From NCBI RefSeq assembly GCF_015476235.1, contig NZ_CP064338.1, forward strand, positions 3,162,001-3,226,000: a stretch of 64,000 bases of DNA, written 5' to 3'. The notes below the pieces were generated by a model. The model saw nothing but the letters and a program-made list of their open reading frames with translations, was not told the origin of the DNA and made no database searches. Each line of letters starts with the position of its first letter. Position 1 is the first letter of the stretch. The DNA is from Caldimonas thermodepolymerans. GTDB lineage: Bacteria; Pseudomonadota; Gammaproteobacteria; Burkholderiales; Burkholderiaceae_C. The position numbers and the translations under genes were made by a program. Shown here piece by piece: positions 27,762-38,187 of the stretch.

Positions 27762-27796
27762 TCGCACAGAAGTCTGTGATCCGAACGGTTGTGCGA
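27762..27796. promoter_or_regulatory. candidate operator between pcaB and the divergent PcaR-type regulator
   Basis: A perfect 14-base dyad CACAGA-AG-TCTGTG lies at 27765-27778. Overlapping it, TCGCACA (27762-27768) and TGTGCGA (27790-27796) form a wider inverted pair. The half-site resembles, from memory, those bound by PcaR-class proteins. The position in the 229-base divergent gap makes it the best candidate for the regulator's site. Confidence 0.45.
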
Positions 27797-27920
27797 ATCT
27801 AGGCTATATTGATCTTCCCAACAATAGATTGCAGCCCTGGTGTGCGACTGGCGCGCGACCGCGCGTGGCGTCGGCAAGGGTTGGAAACCAAGTGTTTCGC
27901 TTGGCCGCTTGAGCAGTTCC

Positions 27921-28691
27921 ATGGATACCCCCTTCACCGTCCAGAAACGAGACTTCATCGCCGGGCTCCAGAAAGGCCTGTCGGTGATCGAAGCGTTCGA
28001 CCAGGAGCAGTCGCGCCTGTCGATGACCGAAGTCGCGCAACGCACGGGGCTGACCCGCGCCGCTGCGCGCCGCTACCTGCTGACGCTGACCCAGCTGGGC
28101 TACGTCAACTACGACGGCCGCATGTTCTCCCTGTCGCCGCGCGTGCTGCGCCTGGGCCAGTCCTACTTCCATTCCGCGCGCCTGCCGCGCATCGTCTACC
28201 CGCAGGTGCAGAAGCTGGCCCACGCGCTGCAGGAAACCTCCTCGGTGGGCGTGCTCGACGCGGCCGACGTGATCTGCATCGCCGCCACCTCGGCGGGCCG
28301 CACCGTCTCCCCCACGCTGCAGCCGGGCAGCCGCGCTCCCGCCTACTGCACCGCCAACGGCCGCGTGCTGCTGGCCGCGCTGCCGCAGGAACGCGTCGAC
28401 GCCTGGCTGGACGAGCACCCCCTCGAGCCGCTGACCCCGCACACCGTGACCCACAAGGACCGCCTGCGCATCGAGATCGCGCGCGCCCGCGCGCAAGGCT
28501 TCGCGGTGGTCGACCAGGAACTGGAGCTGGGCCTGCGCACCATCTCCGTGCCGCTGAAGAACCTGCGCGGCGACACCGTCGCGGCGATGAACGTCAGCGT
28601 GCATGCGACCCGCATGACGCTGGCCGACCTGCAGGAGCGCTGCCTGCCGGCCCTGATGCAGGTGCAGGCGCAGGTCCGCAACCTGCTGTGA
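27921..28691 (+). CDS. IclR-family regulator, PcaR/PobR type, of pcaB-pcaCD
   Basis: 256 residues. The DNA-binding part (RDFIAGLQKGLSVIEAFDQE; MTEVAQRTGLTRAAARRYL) and effector domain (CTANGRVLLAALPQERV; LRTISVPLKNLRGDTVAAMN) closely match PcaR-like members, which activate pca genes in response to beta-ketoadipate. ATG at 27921 begins the conserved sequence. It diverges from pcaB, so this window has two PcaR-type proteins for two halves of one pathway. Confidence 0.9.
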   Translation: MDTPFTVQKRDFIAGLQKGLSVIEAFDQEQSRLSMTEVAQRTGLTRAAARRYLLTLTQLGYVNYDGRMFSLSPRVLRLGQSYFHSARLPRIVYPQVQKLAHALQETSSVGVLDAADVICIAATSAGRTVSPTLQPGSRAPAYCTANGRVLLAALPQERVDAWLDEHPLEPLTPHTVTHKDRLRIEIARARAQGFAVVDQELELGLRTISVPLKNLRGDTVAAMNVSVHATRMTLADLQERCLPALMQVQAQVRNLL

Positions 28692-28698
28692 CCCCGGC

Positions 28699-28719
28699 GG
28701 CGGCACGGCCCGTGCCGCC
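28699..28719 (+). terminator. hairpin after the PcaR-type gene
   Basis: GGCGGCACG (28699-28707) pairs perfectly with CGTGCCGCC (28711-28719) around a GCC loop, seven bases after the stop codon. No T-run follows, so termination may need Rho. Confidence 0.5.
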
Positions 28720-28937
28720 CGCCCCCGCGGCCGCCCCCGCCGCGGGACATCCCCCCTCCCCGCACACCGCCTGCCGCCACGGCATGCCGGTTCGCGCCTG
28801 TGCGCCCGACGCCGCCTCCCCTCATGCACATCGTGCATGGAGGCCACGCAAACCGGCATGAGCCGGCGTCCGCGCCCCTCCTAGAATGCGCACGCCGCAC
28901 CGCCCGGGACGACGGTCGACGAGGAAAGGAACGCGCG

Positions 28938-29126
28938 ATGGACAAACCCCTGCCGGCAGCCACCATCCAGGACGCCCACGGGACGCCGGCCCGCCGGTCC
29001 GAGGACCGCACGCTGGCAGGCGTCGTTCCGGCCAGCCTGCCCACGGGCGAGGGTGCCCTGCCCGCGGCCGCCCATCCCTGGCGCCGCCGCCTGCACCAGC
29101 CGCACCGGCGCTGCTCGCGCCGCTAG
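28938..29126 (+). CDS. hypothetical small protein (62 residues)
   Basis: A 62-residue frame starting at ATG 28938, preceded by a good ribosome-binding stretch AGGAAAGGA (28922-28930). The product is Arg/Pro/Ala-rich with no known domain, and the last residues are strongly basic (WRRRLHQPHRRCSRR). It ends one base before the convergent stop of pdxA. TAGAAT at 28882-28887 could be a -10 but no -35 is evident. If it is not real, 28692-29126 is a non-coding stretch of 435 bases with only the hairpin above. Confidence 0.35.
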   Translation: MDKPLPAATIQDAHGTPARRSEDRTLAGVVPASLPTGEGALPAAAHPWRRRLHQPHRRCSRR

Positions 29127-30158
29127 CTAACCCGTCCCGCCCGCCGCGCGTCCGGCCGCGAGGCGGCGCGCCATCTCCGCCGCCGCGACCAGGCTGGAGG
29201 CATCGGCCCGCCCGCTGCCCGCCAGGTCGAACGCGGTGCCATGGTCGGGGCTGGTGCGCACGAACGGCAGGCCCAGCGTGACGTTCACGCCCCGCTCCAC
29301 CCCGAGGTACTTCACCGGGATCAGGCCCTGGTCGTGGTACATCGCGATCACCAGGTCGAACTCGCCCGGGTGGTCGGCCGTGTCGCGCGCGCGCATGTAG
29401 ACGGTGTCCGGGGCAAAGGGCCCGCGCGCGTCGATGCCCTCGGCACGCGCCGCCTCGACGGCCGGGCCGATGATGCGCAGCTCCTCGTCGCCGAACAGGC
29501 CGCCCTCGCCCGCATGCGGGTTGAGCCCGGCCACCGCGATGCGCGGCTTCGGCTGCCCCCACAGCGCCGCGCTGCGATGGGCGATGCGCACGGTCTGCAG
29601 CACGTTCTCGAACGTCACCGCCTCGATCGCGCGGCGCAGCGAGACGTGGATGCTGACCAGCACCGTCTTGAGCTCGTCGTTGGCCAGCATCATGCGCACC
29701 TCGGGCGCGCCGGCGTAGGCCTGCAGCATCTCGGTGTGGCCGGGAAAGCCGATGCCCGCCGCGGCCAGCGCCTCCTTGTGGATCGGCGCGGTGACGACCG
29801 CACCCACCTCGCCGGCCAGCGCCAGCTCGGTGGCGCGCCGGATGCAGTCGTGGGCCGCGGCCCCGGCGGCGGCGTCGATCGCGCCGAAGGCCGGCAGCGC
29901 GGGCAGCTGCGTGGCCGGCAGCACCGGCATGCAGCCTGGCGGCACGCGCGGCAGGTCGGCCACGCGCTCGATCACCGCCACCGGCAGCATGGTCGCGCCG
30001 ATGCAGCGCACGGCGCGGCGCATCACCTCGATGTCGCCGATCACGAGCGCCGCGTCGAGCCGGCCGTCGCGGAAGGCCTTGGCGACGATCTCCGGGCCGA
30101 TGCCGGCCGGGTCGCCCATCGTGATCGCCAGCGGCGCGTGCGGGGACGGGGCGCTCAT
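29127..30158 (-). CDS. pdxA: 4-hydroxythreonine-4-phosphate dehydrogenase
   Basis: 343 residues. [19 protein letters not shown] is the family N-terminus; metal-binding histidines lie in [20 protein letters not shown] and [15 protein letters not shown]. It oxidises 4-phosphohydroxythreonine in the DXP-dependent pyridoxal phosphate pathway. The ATG at 30158 overlaps the stop of the Nif3-like gene (ATGA). PdxA2-type proteins with other substrates exist, but length and motifs fit the biosynthetic form. Confidence 0.93.
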   Translation of the reverse strand: MSAPSPHAPLAITMGDPAGIGPEIVAKAFRDGRLDAALVIGDIEVMRRAVRCIGATMLPVAVIERVADLPRVPPGCMPVLPATQLPALPAFGAIDAAAGAAAHDCIRRATELALAGEVGAVVTAPIHKEALAAAGIGFPGHTEMLQAYAGAPEVRMMLANDELKTVLVSIHVSLRRAIEAVTFENVLQTVRIAHRSAALWGQPKPRIAVAGLNPHAGEGGLFGDEELRIIGPAVEAARAEGIDARGPFAPDTVYMRARDTADHPGEFDLVIAMYHDQGLIPVKYLGVERGVNVTLGLPFVRTSPDHGTAFDLAGSGRADASSLVAAAEMARRLAAGRAAGGTG

Positions 30159-30904
30159 GCCGGGTTGTCCACGTCGATGAAGCGATGCTCGAGGCCGAAG
30201 CGTGCGGCGATGTGCTCGCCCAGCGCCGGTGCCCCGTAGCGCTCGGTGGCATGGTGGCCGCAGGCGAGGTAGGCCACGCCGGTCTCGCGCGCGTAGTGCG
30301 CCTGCGGCTCGGAGATCTCGCCGGTGAGGTAGGCGTCGGCGCCGGCGGCGATCGCCGCCTCGAAGAACCCCTGCGCGCCGCCGGTGCACCAGGCGATGCG
30401 GCGCAGCGGGCGGCCGTCGCCTTCGACCACCACCGGCGCGCGCCCGAGGCGCTCGCGCACGCGCGCGGCCAGGGCCTCCAGCGTCAGCGCCGCGTCGGCC
30501 GCACCGAGCAGGCCCAGTTCCTGGTCGCCGAAGCTGCGTTCGGCCGTCAGCCCCAGCCGGCGTGCCAGCTGCGCGTTGTTGCCCAGCTCGGGGTGCGCGT
30601 CCAGCGGCAAGTGGTAGGCAAACAGGTTCACGTCGGCCGCCAGCAAGCGCTGCAGGCGCTTCTTCATCCAGCCGGTCACGCGCCCGTCCTGGCCGCGCCA
30701 GAACAGGCCGTGGTGAACCACGATGGCGTCGGCGCCCGCATCCACGGCCGCCTCGATGAGCGCCAGGCTGGCGGTGACGCCGCTGACCACCTTGCGAACT
30801 TCGGCGCGGCCCTCAACTTGCAGGCCGTTCGGCCCATAATCCTTGAACCGGTCCACTGCCAGCAGGCCCTTCAGGTAGCCGTCCAGTTCGTCGCGGTGGA
30901 TCAT
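30155..30904 (-). CDS. Nif3-like dinuclear metal-centre protein (YbgI family)
   Basis: 249 residues. The metal-binding sites show as [11 protein letters not shown] and the C-terminal [29 protein letters not shown] is typical. Members form toroidal hexamers with two metal ions per subunit; reported links to GTP cyclohydrolase-type activity leave the physiological role uncertain. The start ATG at 30904 follows AGGAAAGAG. It is divergent from the HtrA-type protease gene with only 13 bases between the start codons. Confidence 0.9.
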   Translation of the reverse strand: MIHRDELDGYLKGLLAVDRFKDYGPNGLQVEGRAEVRKVVSGVTASLALIEAAVDAGADAIVVHHGLFWRGQDGRVTGWMKKRLQRLLAADVNLFAYHLPLDAHPELGNNAQLARRLGLTAERSFGDQELGLLGAADAALTLEALAARVRERLGRAPVVVEGDGRPLRRIAWCTGGAQGFFEAAIAAGADAYLTGEISEPQAHYARETGVAYLACGHHATERYGAPALGEHIAARFGLEHRFIDVDNPA

Positions 30905-30917
30905 CCGTCTCTTTCCT

Positions 30918-32060
30918 ATGCGCAAAACCTGGCTGATTTTCTCGCAAGCCGTCACGGTGGCCGTGGCGGTGCTGTTCGTCGTCTCCACGCTCAAGCCGCA
31001 GTGGCTGCAGCGCTCGCCGACGGGGGTGGTGCCGTCCGTCTCGATCATCGAGGCCCCGGCGGTGGCGGCGGCCCCCGCGCCGAGCACCTATTCGGCCGCG
31101 GCCAAGCGCGCCTCGCCCGCGGTCGTGAACATCGCCACCAGCCGCACCACGCGCGCGCCGCACATGGATGATCCCTGGTTCCGCTTCTTCTTCGGCGACC
31201 AGGTGCCGCAACAGCAGCAGATGGGCCTCGGCTCCGGGGTCATCGTCTCACCCGAAGGCTACGTGCTGACCAACAACCACGTCATCGAAGGTGCCGACGA
31301 CATCGAGGTGATGCTCAGCGACGGCCGCAAGACCCGCGGCAAGGTGGTCGGGACCGACCCGGAGACCGACCTCGCCGTGCTACGCATCGACCTCGACAAG
31401 CTGCCGGCCATCACCTTCGGCGACTCCGACGCGCTGGAGGTCGGCGACGTGGTGCTGGCGATCGGCAACCCGTTCGGCGTGGGGCAGACGGTCACCTCCG
31501 GCATCGTCAGCGCGCTGGGGCGCAACCAGCTGGGCATCAACACCTTCGAGAACTTCATCCAGACCGACGCCGCGATCAACCCCGGCAACTCGGGCGGCGC
31601 GCTGGTCGACGCCAGCGGCAACCTGATGGGCATCAACACCGCGATCTACTCGCGCTCGGGCGGCAACATGGGCATCGGCTTCGCGATCCCGGCCTCCACG
31701 GCCCGCCACGTGATGGAAAGCCTGATCCGCGACGGCCAGGTCACGCGCGGCTGGATCGGCGTCGAGCCGCAGGACCTGACGCCCGAGATGGCGCAGACCT
31801 TCAACCTGCCGATCGAGGAAGGCGTGCTGATCACCGGCGTGCTGCAGGGCGGCCCGGCCCAGCTGGCCGGCATCCGCCCGGGCGACGTGGTGGTCGCGGT
31901 GGCCGGCAAGCCGGTCAAGAGCACGGTGCAGCTGCTCAACGCAGTGGCGGAACTGGTCCCCGGCAGCCAGGCGACGATTTCGGTGCAGCGCGGCCGGGAG
32001 ACGCTGGAGCTGGACGTCCAGGTGGCCCAGCGGCCCAAGCTGCAGCGGCGCATGCGCTGA
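30918..32060 (+). CDS. HtrA/DegS-like trypsin-type serine protease with one PDZ domain
   Basis: 380 residues. An N-terminal membrane segment ([19 protein letters not shown]) anchors a periplasmic protease: catalytic His in LTNNHVIEG, Asp in [10 protein letters not shown] and Ser in [10 protein letters not shown]. One PDZ domain follows ([16 protein letters not shown]..., [20 protein letters not shown]). A single PDZ and membrane anchor resemble DegS/AlgW, which start the envelope stress response by cutting the anti-sigma factor, rather than two-PDZ DegP. No clear ribosome-binding site precedes ATG 30918. Confidence 0.92.
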   Translation: MRKTWLIFSQAVTVAVAVLFVVSTLKPQWLQRSPTGVVPSVSIIEAPAVAAAPAPSTYSAAAKRASPAVVNIATSRTTRAPHMDDPWFRFFFGDQVPQQQQMGLGSGVIVSPEGYVLTNNHVIEGADDIEVMLSDGRKTRGKVVGTDPETDLAVLRIDLDKLPAITFGDSDALEVGDVVLAIGNPFGVGQTVTSGIVSALGRNQLGINTFENFIQTDAAINPGNSGGALVDASGNLMGINTAIYSRSGGNMGIGFAIPASTARHVMESLIRDGQVTRGWIGVEPQDLTPEMAQTFNLPIEEGVLITGVLQGGPAQLAGIRPGDVVVAVAGKPVKSTVQLLNAVAELVPGSQATISVQRGRETLELDVQVAQRPKLQRRMR

Positions 32061-32089
32061 AGCGCCGCGCGCGCCCGGGCGACGGAACG

Positions 32090-32107
32090 GGCCCGCCGGT
32101 GCGGGCC
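32090..32107. terminator. bidirectional hairpin between the protease and tatC
   Basis: GGCCCGC (32090-32096) and GCGGGCC (32101-32107) form a perfect 7-bp stem with a CGGT loop, exactly between the convergent ends. There is no T-run on either side. Confidence 0.5.
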
Positions 32108-32899
32108 TCAGGCCTGTTCTTCCTCGGCGTCCGGCGCGCCGGTGTGCTTGATGAACAGCTGCGCGGCCCAGATGCCCGCCTCGTAGAGCAGGCACATCGG
32201 GATCGCCAGCGCCAGCTGCGAGATCACGTCCGGCGGGGTGACGATGGCGGCGATGATGAAGGCCAGCACGATGAAGTAGCTGCGGAAGGCCTTCAGCTTG
32301 TCGATGCTGACCATGCCCAGGCGCGCCAGCACGACCACCACGATGGGCACCTCGAAGGCCAGCCCGAAGGCCAGGAACATCGTCAGCACGAAGCTGAGGT
32401 AGGCCTCGATGTCCGGCGCGGCGGTGATGCTCTTGGGCGCGAAGCTCTGGATGAAGGCGAACACCTTGCCGAACACGAAGAAGTAGCAGAACGCCACCCC
32501 GACGAGGAACAGGATGGTGCTGGAGACCACCAGCGGCAGCACCAGCCGCTTCTCGTGCGTGTACAGCCCGGGCGCGACGAAGGCCCAGACCTGGTAGAGC
32601 ACCACCGGCAGCGCGATCAGGAAGGCCGTCATCAGCGTGATCTTCAGCGGCACGATGAACGGCGAGATCACGCTGGTGGCGATCATGCGGCTGCCCTCGG
32701 GCAGGTGTGCGACCAGCGGCGCGGCCAGCAGGTCGTACAGCCCGGACGGGCCCGGCCACAGGAACAGCGCGCCGAACACGACGCCGACGGCAATGAGCGA
32801 ACGGATCAGGCGGTCGCGCAGCTCGATCAGGTGGGAAACGAAGGGCTGCTCGGTGCCTTCCAGTTCGTCGCGATCGTTTTGGGGGGCGTTCTGGCTCAC
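32108..32899 (-). CDS. tatC: Sec-independent translocase subunit TatC
   Basis: 263 residues with six membrane segments. The conserved [19 protein letters not shown] opens the fold, and [19 protein letters not shown] and [16 protein letters not shown] are TatC signatures. TatC binds the twin-arginine signal of folded exported proteins. The start is GTG at 32899, overlapping the tatB stop (GTGA). An in-frame ATG 99 bases upstream lies inside tatB and is rejected. Confidence 0.95.
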   Translation of the reverse strand: MSQNAPQNDRDELEGTEQPFVSHLIELRDRLIRSLIAVGVVFGALFLWPGPSGLYDLLAAPLVAHLPEGSRMIATSVISPFIVPLKITLMTAFLIALPVVLYQVWAFVAPGLYTHEKRLVLPLVVSSTILFLVGVAFCYFFVFGKVFAFIQSFAPKSITAAPDIEAYLSFVLTMFLAFGLAFEVPIVVVVLARLGMVSIDKLKAFRSYFIVLAFIIAAIVTPPDVISQLALAIPMCLLYEAGIWAAQLFIKHTGAPDAEEEQA

Positions 32900-33402
32900 G
32901 GGCCGACCTTCGAAGACGGCCGGCGCGGCCGGAAGCGCGCCACGCGGGCTGCGCCGGACTGCACGTGCGTGCGCACGCCGTGGCGCCGCTTGTACCACTG
33001 TGGCACCGCACCGCGCTTGAGCCGCCAGTTCTTCCTGGGATGCTTGTACTCGGGAGGCGGCGGTTCCCAGCTGCTGCCGAGGCTGCCGGCACTGCCGTCG
33101 GGCTGGTCCAGCGTGCCGATGCTGTGGGTGACGTCGGACCAGGACTTCTCGAAGTCACCGGCCGCCTGGGACACCTCCCGCTCGACGTTGCGCGCGGCGT
33201 CCTCGAACTCGGTCTTCATCTTCTTGAGTTCCTCGAGCTCGATGGACCGGTTCACCTCGGCCTTGACGTCGGCCACGTAGCGCTGCGCCTTGCCCAGCAG
33301 GTGCCCGACGGTGCGGGCGACACGGGGCAGCTTTTCCGGGCCGATGACGATCAACGCCACCGCACCGATGAGGGCCAGCTTGTCGAAGCCGAAATCAATC
33401 AT
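32896..33402 (-). CDS. tatB: Sec-independent translocase subunit TatB
   Basis: 168 residues. [20 protein letters not shown] is the short membrane helix, followed by [13 protein letters not shown], the hinge and amphipathic helix, and a charged coiled region ([18 protein letters not shown]). The tail is basic and Pro-rich. TatB forms the signal-binding complex with TatC; the genes overlap by four bases. Confidence 0.94.
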   Translation of the reverse strand: MIDFGFDKLALIGAVALIVIGPEKLPRVARTVGHLLGKAQRYVADVKAEVNRSIELEELKKMKTEFEDAARNVEREVSQAAGDFEKSWSDVTHSIGTLDQPDGSAGSLGSSWEPPPPEYKHPRKNWRLKRGAVPQWYKRRHGVRTHVQSGAARVARFRPRRPSSKVGP

Positions 33403-33465
33403 GAGGCGGGCAGGGACGCCGGGCGGCGCGGCCGTTCAGCCACGCCGCACGACGGGGTGGGAGGA

Positions 33466-33699
33466 TCAGGACTTGGTCTTCGCCTCGACGTCGATCGTCG
33501 GCTTCTCGGCCGTCTTCTCGTTGGTGACCTGCTGTGCCGGGCCGGCCGCCTCGCCGGACGAGCCGTCACGCATGCCATCCTTGAAGCCCTTCACCGCGGC
33601 GCCCAGGTCGGAGCCGAGGTTCTTGAGCTTCTTGGTGCCGAACACCAGCACGACGATCAACAGCACGACCAACCAGTGCCAGATGCTGAAGGAACCCAT
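33466..33699 (-). CDS. tatA: Sec-independent translocase subunit TatA
   Basis: 77 residues: [20 protein letters not shown] is the membrane helix, then [19 protein letters not shown], the TatA-type hinge and amphipathic helix (FGTKK rather than the GPEKL of TatB), then a loose polar tail. It forms the pore for folded proteins. AGGAG lies close before the ATG. Sixty-three bases separate it from tatB. Confidence 0.95.
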   Translation of the reverse strand: MGSFSIWHWLVVLLIVVLVFGTKKLKNLGSDLGAAVKGFKDGMRDGSSGEAAGPAQQVTNEKTAEKPTIDVEAKTKS

Positions 33700-33733
33700 G
33701 TCTTTCTCCTAACGACGGAAAGGAATTCTACGG

Positions 33734-34081
33734 TCAGCCCACTTTCCAGGGGCGGGGGCCACCCATGACGTGGACGTGGAGGTGGTAGACCTCCTGCCCG
33801 CCGTCCGGACCGGTGTTGATGACGGTGCGGAAGCCGTTGGTCGCCCCCTGCTCGCGCGCCAGCTGCGGCGCCAGCGTGAGGATGCGACCCAGCAGCGGCG
33901 CATGCTCCGCGGTGGCCTCGTCGAGCGAGGCCACATGCTGCTTGGGAATGATCATGAAATGCACCGGCGCTTGCGGACGGATGTCGTGGAACGCGTACAG
34001 CTCCTCGTCCTCGTAGACCTTGCGGGACGGGATCTCGCCGGCGACGATCTTGCAGAAGATGCAGTTCGGGTCGTGACTCAT
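33734..34081 (-). CDS. histidine-triad (HIT) family nucleotide-binding protein
   Basis: 115 residues. The motif VYHLHVHVMGG contains the histidine triad (HxHxH), and CIFCKIVAGEIPSRKVYED is the family start. Such HinT-type proteins hydrolyse nucleoside phosphoramidates. Its place between hisE and tatA is a fixed Burkholderiales arrangement rather than a functional link. Confidence 0.94.
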   Translation of the reverse strand: MSHDPNCIFCKIVAGEIPSRKVYEDEELYAFHDIRPQAPVHFMIIPKQHVASLDEATAEHAPLLGRILTLAPQLAREQGATNGFRTVINTGPDGGQEVYHLHVHVMGGPRPWKVG

Positions 34082-34091
34082 GGATACGGCC

Positions 34092-34469
34092 TCACGCTTG
34101 GATGGGGCGATTGTCGTTGAGGTTCAGCCAGCCTCGGACGATGCGGTAGAGGAACCAGATCGAGATCAGGAACCACGCGATCCAGCCGGGCAGGACCAGC
34201 AGGAACCACAGCGGCAGGGTCAGCAGGTACAGGGCGCCGGCCCACAGCACCGAGCGGATGCGCCAGCGGAAGTGCGACTCCTGCCAGGTGCCGGCCGCGT
34301 CGTCCTTCTTGACCAGGTCCAGCACGAAGGCGATCACCAGCAGCACGATGCTGGCCTGCACCGTCGGCACCAGGGCCGAGACCGCGACGATGGCGTGCAG
34401 CAGGTAGCTGACGATGCCGATGGTCTTGAGCTGGCGGTCGCGCTCGCCCAGGTCGATGATGTCGGTCAT
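34092..34469 (-). CDS. DUF4870-type membrane protein
   Basis: 125 residues with three to four hydrophobic segments ([52 protein letters not shown]). The last motif [16 protein letters not shown] is typical of DUF4870-like proteins near the his genes. Its ATG overlaps the hisE stop (ATGA), so it is made with the his products, but its role is unknown. Confidence 0.8.
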   Translation of the reverse strand: MTDIIDLGERDRQLKTIGIVSYLLHAIVAVSALVPTVQASIVLLVIAFVLDLVKKDDAAGTWQESHFRWRIRSVLWAGALYLLTLPLWFLLVLPGWIAWFLISIWFLYRIVRGWLNLNDNRPIQA

Positions 34470-34807
34470 TGCGCCCCCTCCTTGCGCTGGCTGCGCTGGG
34501 CGAACTCCTGCAGGCCCGACAGGCCCTCGCGCCGCTCCAGCTCGGCCAGCACGTCGGCCGGCCGCAGGTCGAACGCGGCCAGCGCCACCATGGAATGGAA
34601 CCACAGGTCGGCCACCTCGTAGACGATCTTCTTCGGATCGCCGTCCTTGGCGGCCATGACGGTCTCGGTGGCCTCCTCGCCGACCTTCTTGAGGATCGCG
34701 TCCAGGCCCTTGTGGAACAGCCGGGCGACGTAGGAGGCGTCCGGGTCGGCGCCCTTGCGCGACTCGATCACCTGCGCCAGCCGCTCCAGCGTGTCGTTGG
34801 AAGTCAT
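34466..34807 (-). CDS. hisE: phosphoribosyl-ATP pyrophosphatase
   Basis: 113 residues from the ATG at 34807 (a GTG nine bases upstream is possible but would abut the hisI stop). [19 protein letters not shown] and [19 protein letters not shown] hold the acidic residues that bind magnesium in the MazG-like fold. It performs the second step of histidine synthesis. It directly follows hisI and is coupled to the DUF4870 gene. Confidence 0.93.
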   Translation of the reverse strand: MTSNDTLERLAQVIESRKGADPDASYVARLFHKGLDAILKKVGEEATETVMAAKDGDPKKIVYEVADLWFHSMVALAAFDLRPADVLAELERREGLSGLQEFAQRSQRKEGAQ

Positions 34808-34816
34808 GCCGTTCAC

Positions 34817-35206
34817 TTACTTGTAGATGCGCTGCGGGTCCTTCAGCACCGGGTCGACCGGCTGCCACTGGCCGTCGCGCAGCGCGTTGAAGAAGCACGA
34901 ATGCCGCCCGGTGTGGCAGGCGATGCCCGGCTCGTGCCCGAGCTGGGTCACCTTCAGCAGCACCACGTCGCCGTCGCAGTCGAGGCGGATCTCGTGCACT
35001 TTCTGGATGTGGCCCGATTCCTCGCCCTTGTGCCACAGGCGCTGGCGGGAGCGGCTCCAGTACACCGCCTCGCCGCGCTCGGCGGTCAGGCGCAGCGCCT
35101 CGCGGTTCATGTAGGCAAACATCAGCACGTCGTTGCTGCCGACTTCCTGTGCGATCACCGGCACCAGGCCTTGATCGTCCCATTTGACTTGTTCGAGCCA
35201 CTCCAT
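34817..35206 (-). CDS. hisI: phosphoribosyl-AMP cyclohydrolase
   Basis: 129 residues. The zinc and magnesium sites are visible in [15 protein letters not shown] and the Cys/His cluster [16 protein letters not shown]. It opens the adenine ring of PR-AMP, the third histidine step. In this group hisI and hisE are separate genes. An intrinsic-type terminator lies 67 bases upstream, after hisF, so hisIE may also have a promoter of its own. Confidence 0.94.
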   Translation of the reverse strand: MEWLEQVKWDDQGLVPVIAQEVGSNDVLMFAYMNREALRLTAERGEAVYWSRSRQRLWHKGEESGHIQKVHEIRLDCDGDVVLLKVTQLGHEPGIACHTGRHSCFFNALRDGQWQPVDPVLKDPQRIYK

Positions 35207-35272
35207 GACGGCAGTGTAGCAACCACCTGCGCGACGGCCGGCCCACCGGCCGCGGCCACGCCCGCGATGTCG

Positions 35273-35303
35273 GAAAAGCCCGCCGGCCCCGGGGGACGGC
35301 GGG
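35273..35303 (-). terminator. probable intrinsic terminator between hisF and hisI
   Basis: Read on the minus strand, CCCGCCG (35303-35297) and CGGCGGG (35285-35279) form a perfect 7-bp GC stem around an 11-base loop that can itself pair, and the stem is followed by CTTTTCC. It starts eight bases after the hisF stop. It is one of the few hairpins here with a T-run, implying partial termination inside the histidine operon. Confidence 0.6.
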
Positions 35304-35311
35304 GGCGGAAC

Positions 35312-36073
<762 letters not shown>

Positions 36074-36116
36074 GGCAGCGCAGGGCGGCGTCGCCCCGTC
36101 GGGGTGGATGGGTGGA

Positions 36117-36863
36117 TCAGGCCTGGGTGGCGAGCTCGTCGGCGCGCTTCTGCGCCTCGGCGAAGTCGAGGTCGCCGGTGTAGATGGCCCGGCCGCAGAT
36201 GACGCCCTCGATGCCTTCGTCCTCCACCTCGCACAGCCGCTCGATGTCGGCCAGGCTGCTCAGGCCGCCGGAGGCGATCACCGGGATCGACAGCGCCCGC
36301 GCCAGCTTGACGGTGGCGTCGATGTTGATGCCGGTGAGCATGCCGTCGCGGCCGATGTCGGTGTAGATCACCGCCTCGACGCCGTAGTCCTCGAACTTCT
36401 TCGCCAGGTCGACCACCTCGTGGCCCGACAGCTTGGACCAGCCGTCGGTGGCGACCTTGCCGTCCTTGGCGTCCAGGCCGACGATGATGTGGCCGCCGAA
36501 GGCGCTGCAGGCGTCCTTCAGGAAGCCGGGGTTCTTGACCGCAGCCGTGCCGATGATGACGTAGCTCAGGCCGCCGTCCAGGTAGCGTTCGATGGTGTCC
36601 AGGTCGCGGATGCCTCCGCCCAGCTGGACCGGGATCTCGTCGCCCACCTCGGCGAGGATGGACTTGATCGCCGCCTGGTTCACCGGCTTGCCGGCAAAGG
36701 CCCCGTTGAGGTCCACCAGGTGCAGCCGGCGTGCCCCGGCGTCGAGCCAGCGACGCGCGATCGCGGCCGGATCGTCGCCGAAGGTGGTGGAGTCGTTCAT
36801 GTCACCTTGTTTCAGGCGCACGCACTTGCCGTCTTTCAGGTCGATGGCAGGGATCAGCAACAT
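36117..36863 (-). CDS. hisA: phosphoribosylformimino-AICAR-phosphate isomerase (ProFAR isomerase)
   Basis: 248 residues, the companion TIM barrel of His[21 protein letters not shown] has the catalytic Asp (about residue 8) and [12 protein letters not shown] the second one. It performs the fourth step, an Amadori rearrangement. ATG at 36863 begins the conserved sequence; the in-frame upstream stretch is intergenic. Confidence 0.96.
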   Translation of the reverse strand: MLLIPAIDLKDGKCVRLKQGDMNDSTTFGDDPAAIARRWLDAGARRLHLVDLNGAFAGKPVNQAAIKSILAEVGDEIPVQLGGGIRDLDTIERYLDGGLSYVIIGTAAVKNPGFLKDACSAFGGHIIVGLDAKDGKVATDGWSKLSGHEVVDLAKKFEDYGVEAVIYTDIGRDGMLTGINIDATVKLARALSIPVIASGGLSSLADIERLCEVEDEGIEGVICGRAIYTGDLDFAEAQKRADELATQA

Positions 36864-36933
36864 AGCCGAGGCGATGGTGGTGGTGGGAAAAGCGGGTGGG
36901 GAGAAGCCGGGACGGGAAGGGGCGACGGCGCAG

Positions 36934-37578
36934 TCAGGGCTTCCAGGACAGGAAGTTGCGGTACAGGGCCAAACCGTGTGCTGCGCTCTTCTCCGGGTGG
37001 AACTGGGTCGCAAAAATGTTATCCCGCGCCACCGCACAGGTAAAGCGCACGCCGTACTCGGTTTCCCCGGTGCTGTGCTCCGGCAGCCGGGTACGGGCGT
37101 GGTAGCTGTGCACGAAATAGAAATAGGCGCCGTCGGGCACCCCGGTCCACATCGGGTGCGGGCGCACCTGCCAGACCCGGTTCCAGCCCATCTGTGGCAC
37201 CTTGTAACGACTGCCGTCCGGCTGCGTCAGCCCGTCGAGCCGGAAGCGCACCACCTCGCCCGGGATCAGCCCCAGGCCCTCGGTCGGGCCTTCCTCGCTG
37301 CGCTCGAGCAGCATCTGCATGCCCACGCACACGCCCATCAGCGGCTTGTGGGCGGCGGCGTGCAGCACCGCTTCCAGCAGGCCCGACTCGCGCAGCTCGC
37401 GCATGCAGTCGGGCATCGCCCCCTGCCCCGGCAGCACGACGCGCTCGGCGGCACGGACCTCTTCGGGGCGCGCGGTGACGATCACCTCGGCACCCGTGCC
37501 CTGCGCGGCATGGCGCACCGCCTGCGAGACGGAGCGCAGGTTGCCCATGCCGTAGTCGACGACGGCGACGGTGGCCAT
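36934..37578 (-). CDS. hisH: imidazole glycerol phosphate synthase glutaminase subunit
   Basis: 214 residues, class I glutamine amidotransferase. The nucleophile Cys is in [18 protein letters not shown], and the His-Glu pair in TQFHPEKS. It supplies ammonia to HisF. ATG at 37578 ([17 protein letters not shown]) is two bases from the hisB stop. Confidence 0.96.
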   Translation of the reverse strand: MATVAVVDYGMGNLRSVSQAVRHAAQGTGAEVIVTARPEEVRAAERVVLPGQGAMPDCMRELRESGLLEAVLHAAAHKPLMGVCVGMQMLLERSEEGPTEGLGLIPGEVVRFRLDGLTQPDGSRYKVPQMGWNRVWQVRPHPMWTGVPDGAYFYFVHSYHARTRLPEHSTGETEYGVRFTCAVARDNIFATQFHPEKSAAHGLALYRNFLSWKP

Positions 37579-37580
37579 GG

Positions 37581-38186
37581 TCAGAGGGTCCCCTTGGTCG
37601 AGGGCACCACGCCGGCCATGCGCGGGTCGGGCTCCAGCGCCATGCGCAGCGCCCGGGCGAAGGCCTTGAACACCGTCTCGCACTGGTGGTGGGCGTTCTC
37701 GCCGCGCAGGTTGTCGATGTGCAGCGTCACCTGCGCGTGGTTGACGAAGCCCTGGAAGAACTCGTAGGCCAGCTGGGTGTCGAAGGCGCCGATCATGCCG
37801 GCCTTGAACGGCACGTGCATGTGCAGGCCCGGGCGGCCAGAGAAGTCGACCACCACGCGCGACAGCGCCTCGTCCAGCGGCACGTAGGCATGGCCGTAGC
37901 GGCGGATGCCCTTCTTGTCGCCCACGGCCCGGGCGAATGCCTGGCCCAGCGTGATGCCGACGTCCTCCACCGTGTGGTGGCCGTCGATGTGCAGGTCGCC
38001 CTTCGCGTCGACCTCCAGGTCGATCAGCCCGTGGCGGGCGATCTGGTCGAGCATGTGGTCGAAGAAGCCGATGCCGGTGGACAGCTTCGCGACGCCGGTG
38101 CCGTCCAGGTTCACGCGCACGCGGATCTGCGTTTCGGCGGTGTTGCGTGTGACTTCGGCCACACGTTCTGCGGTGGGGATGTTCAT
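37581..38186 (-). CDS. hisB: imidazoleglycerol-phosphate dehydratase
   Basis: 201 residues, the monofunctional form without the HAD phosphatase domain. Manganese-binding His clusters are [26 protein letters not shown] and [18 protein letters not shown]. It dehydrates imidazole glycerol phosphate. It starts one base after the hisC stop; histidinol phosphatase must be encoded elsewhere. Confidence 0.96.
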   Translation of the reverse strand: MNIPTAERVAEVTRNTAETQIRVRVNLDGTGVAKLSTGIGFFDHMLDQIARHGLIDLEVDAKGDLHIDGHHTVEDVGITLGQAFARAVGDKKGIRRYGHAYVPLDEALSRVVVDFSGRPGLHMHVPFKAGMIGAFDTQLAYEFFQGFVNHAQVTLHIDNLRGENAHHQCETVFKAFARALRMALEPDPRMAGVVPSTKGTL

Positions 38187-38187
38187 C

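Noticed and set aside
28692-28937. Possible RNA gene or CRISPR-like repeats in the GC-rich gap after the PcaR-type gene
   Set aside because: No repeated units, no tRNA-like folding and no conserved motif seen; only one simple hairpin.
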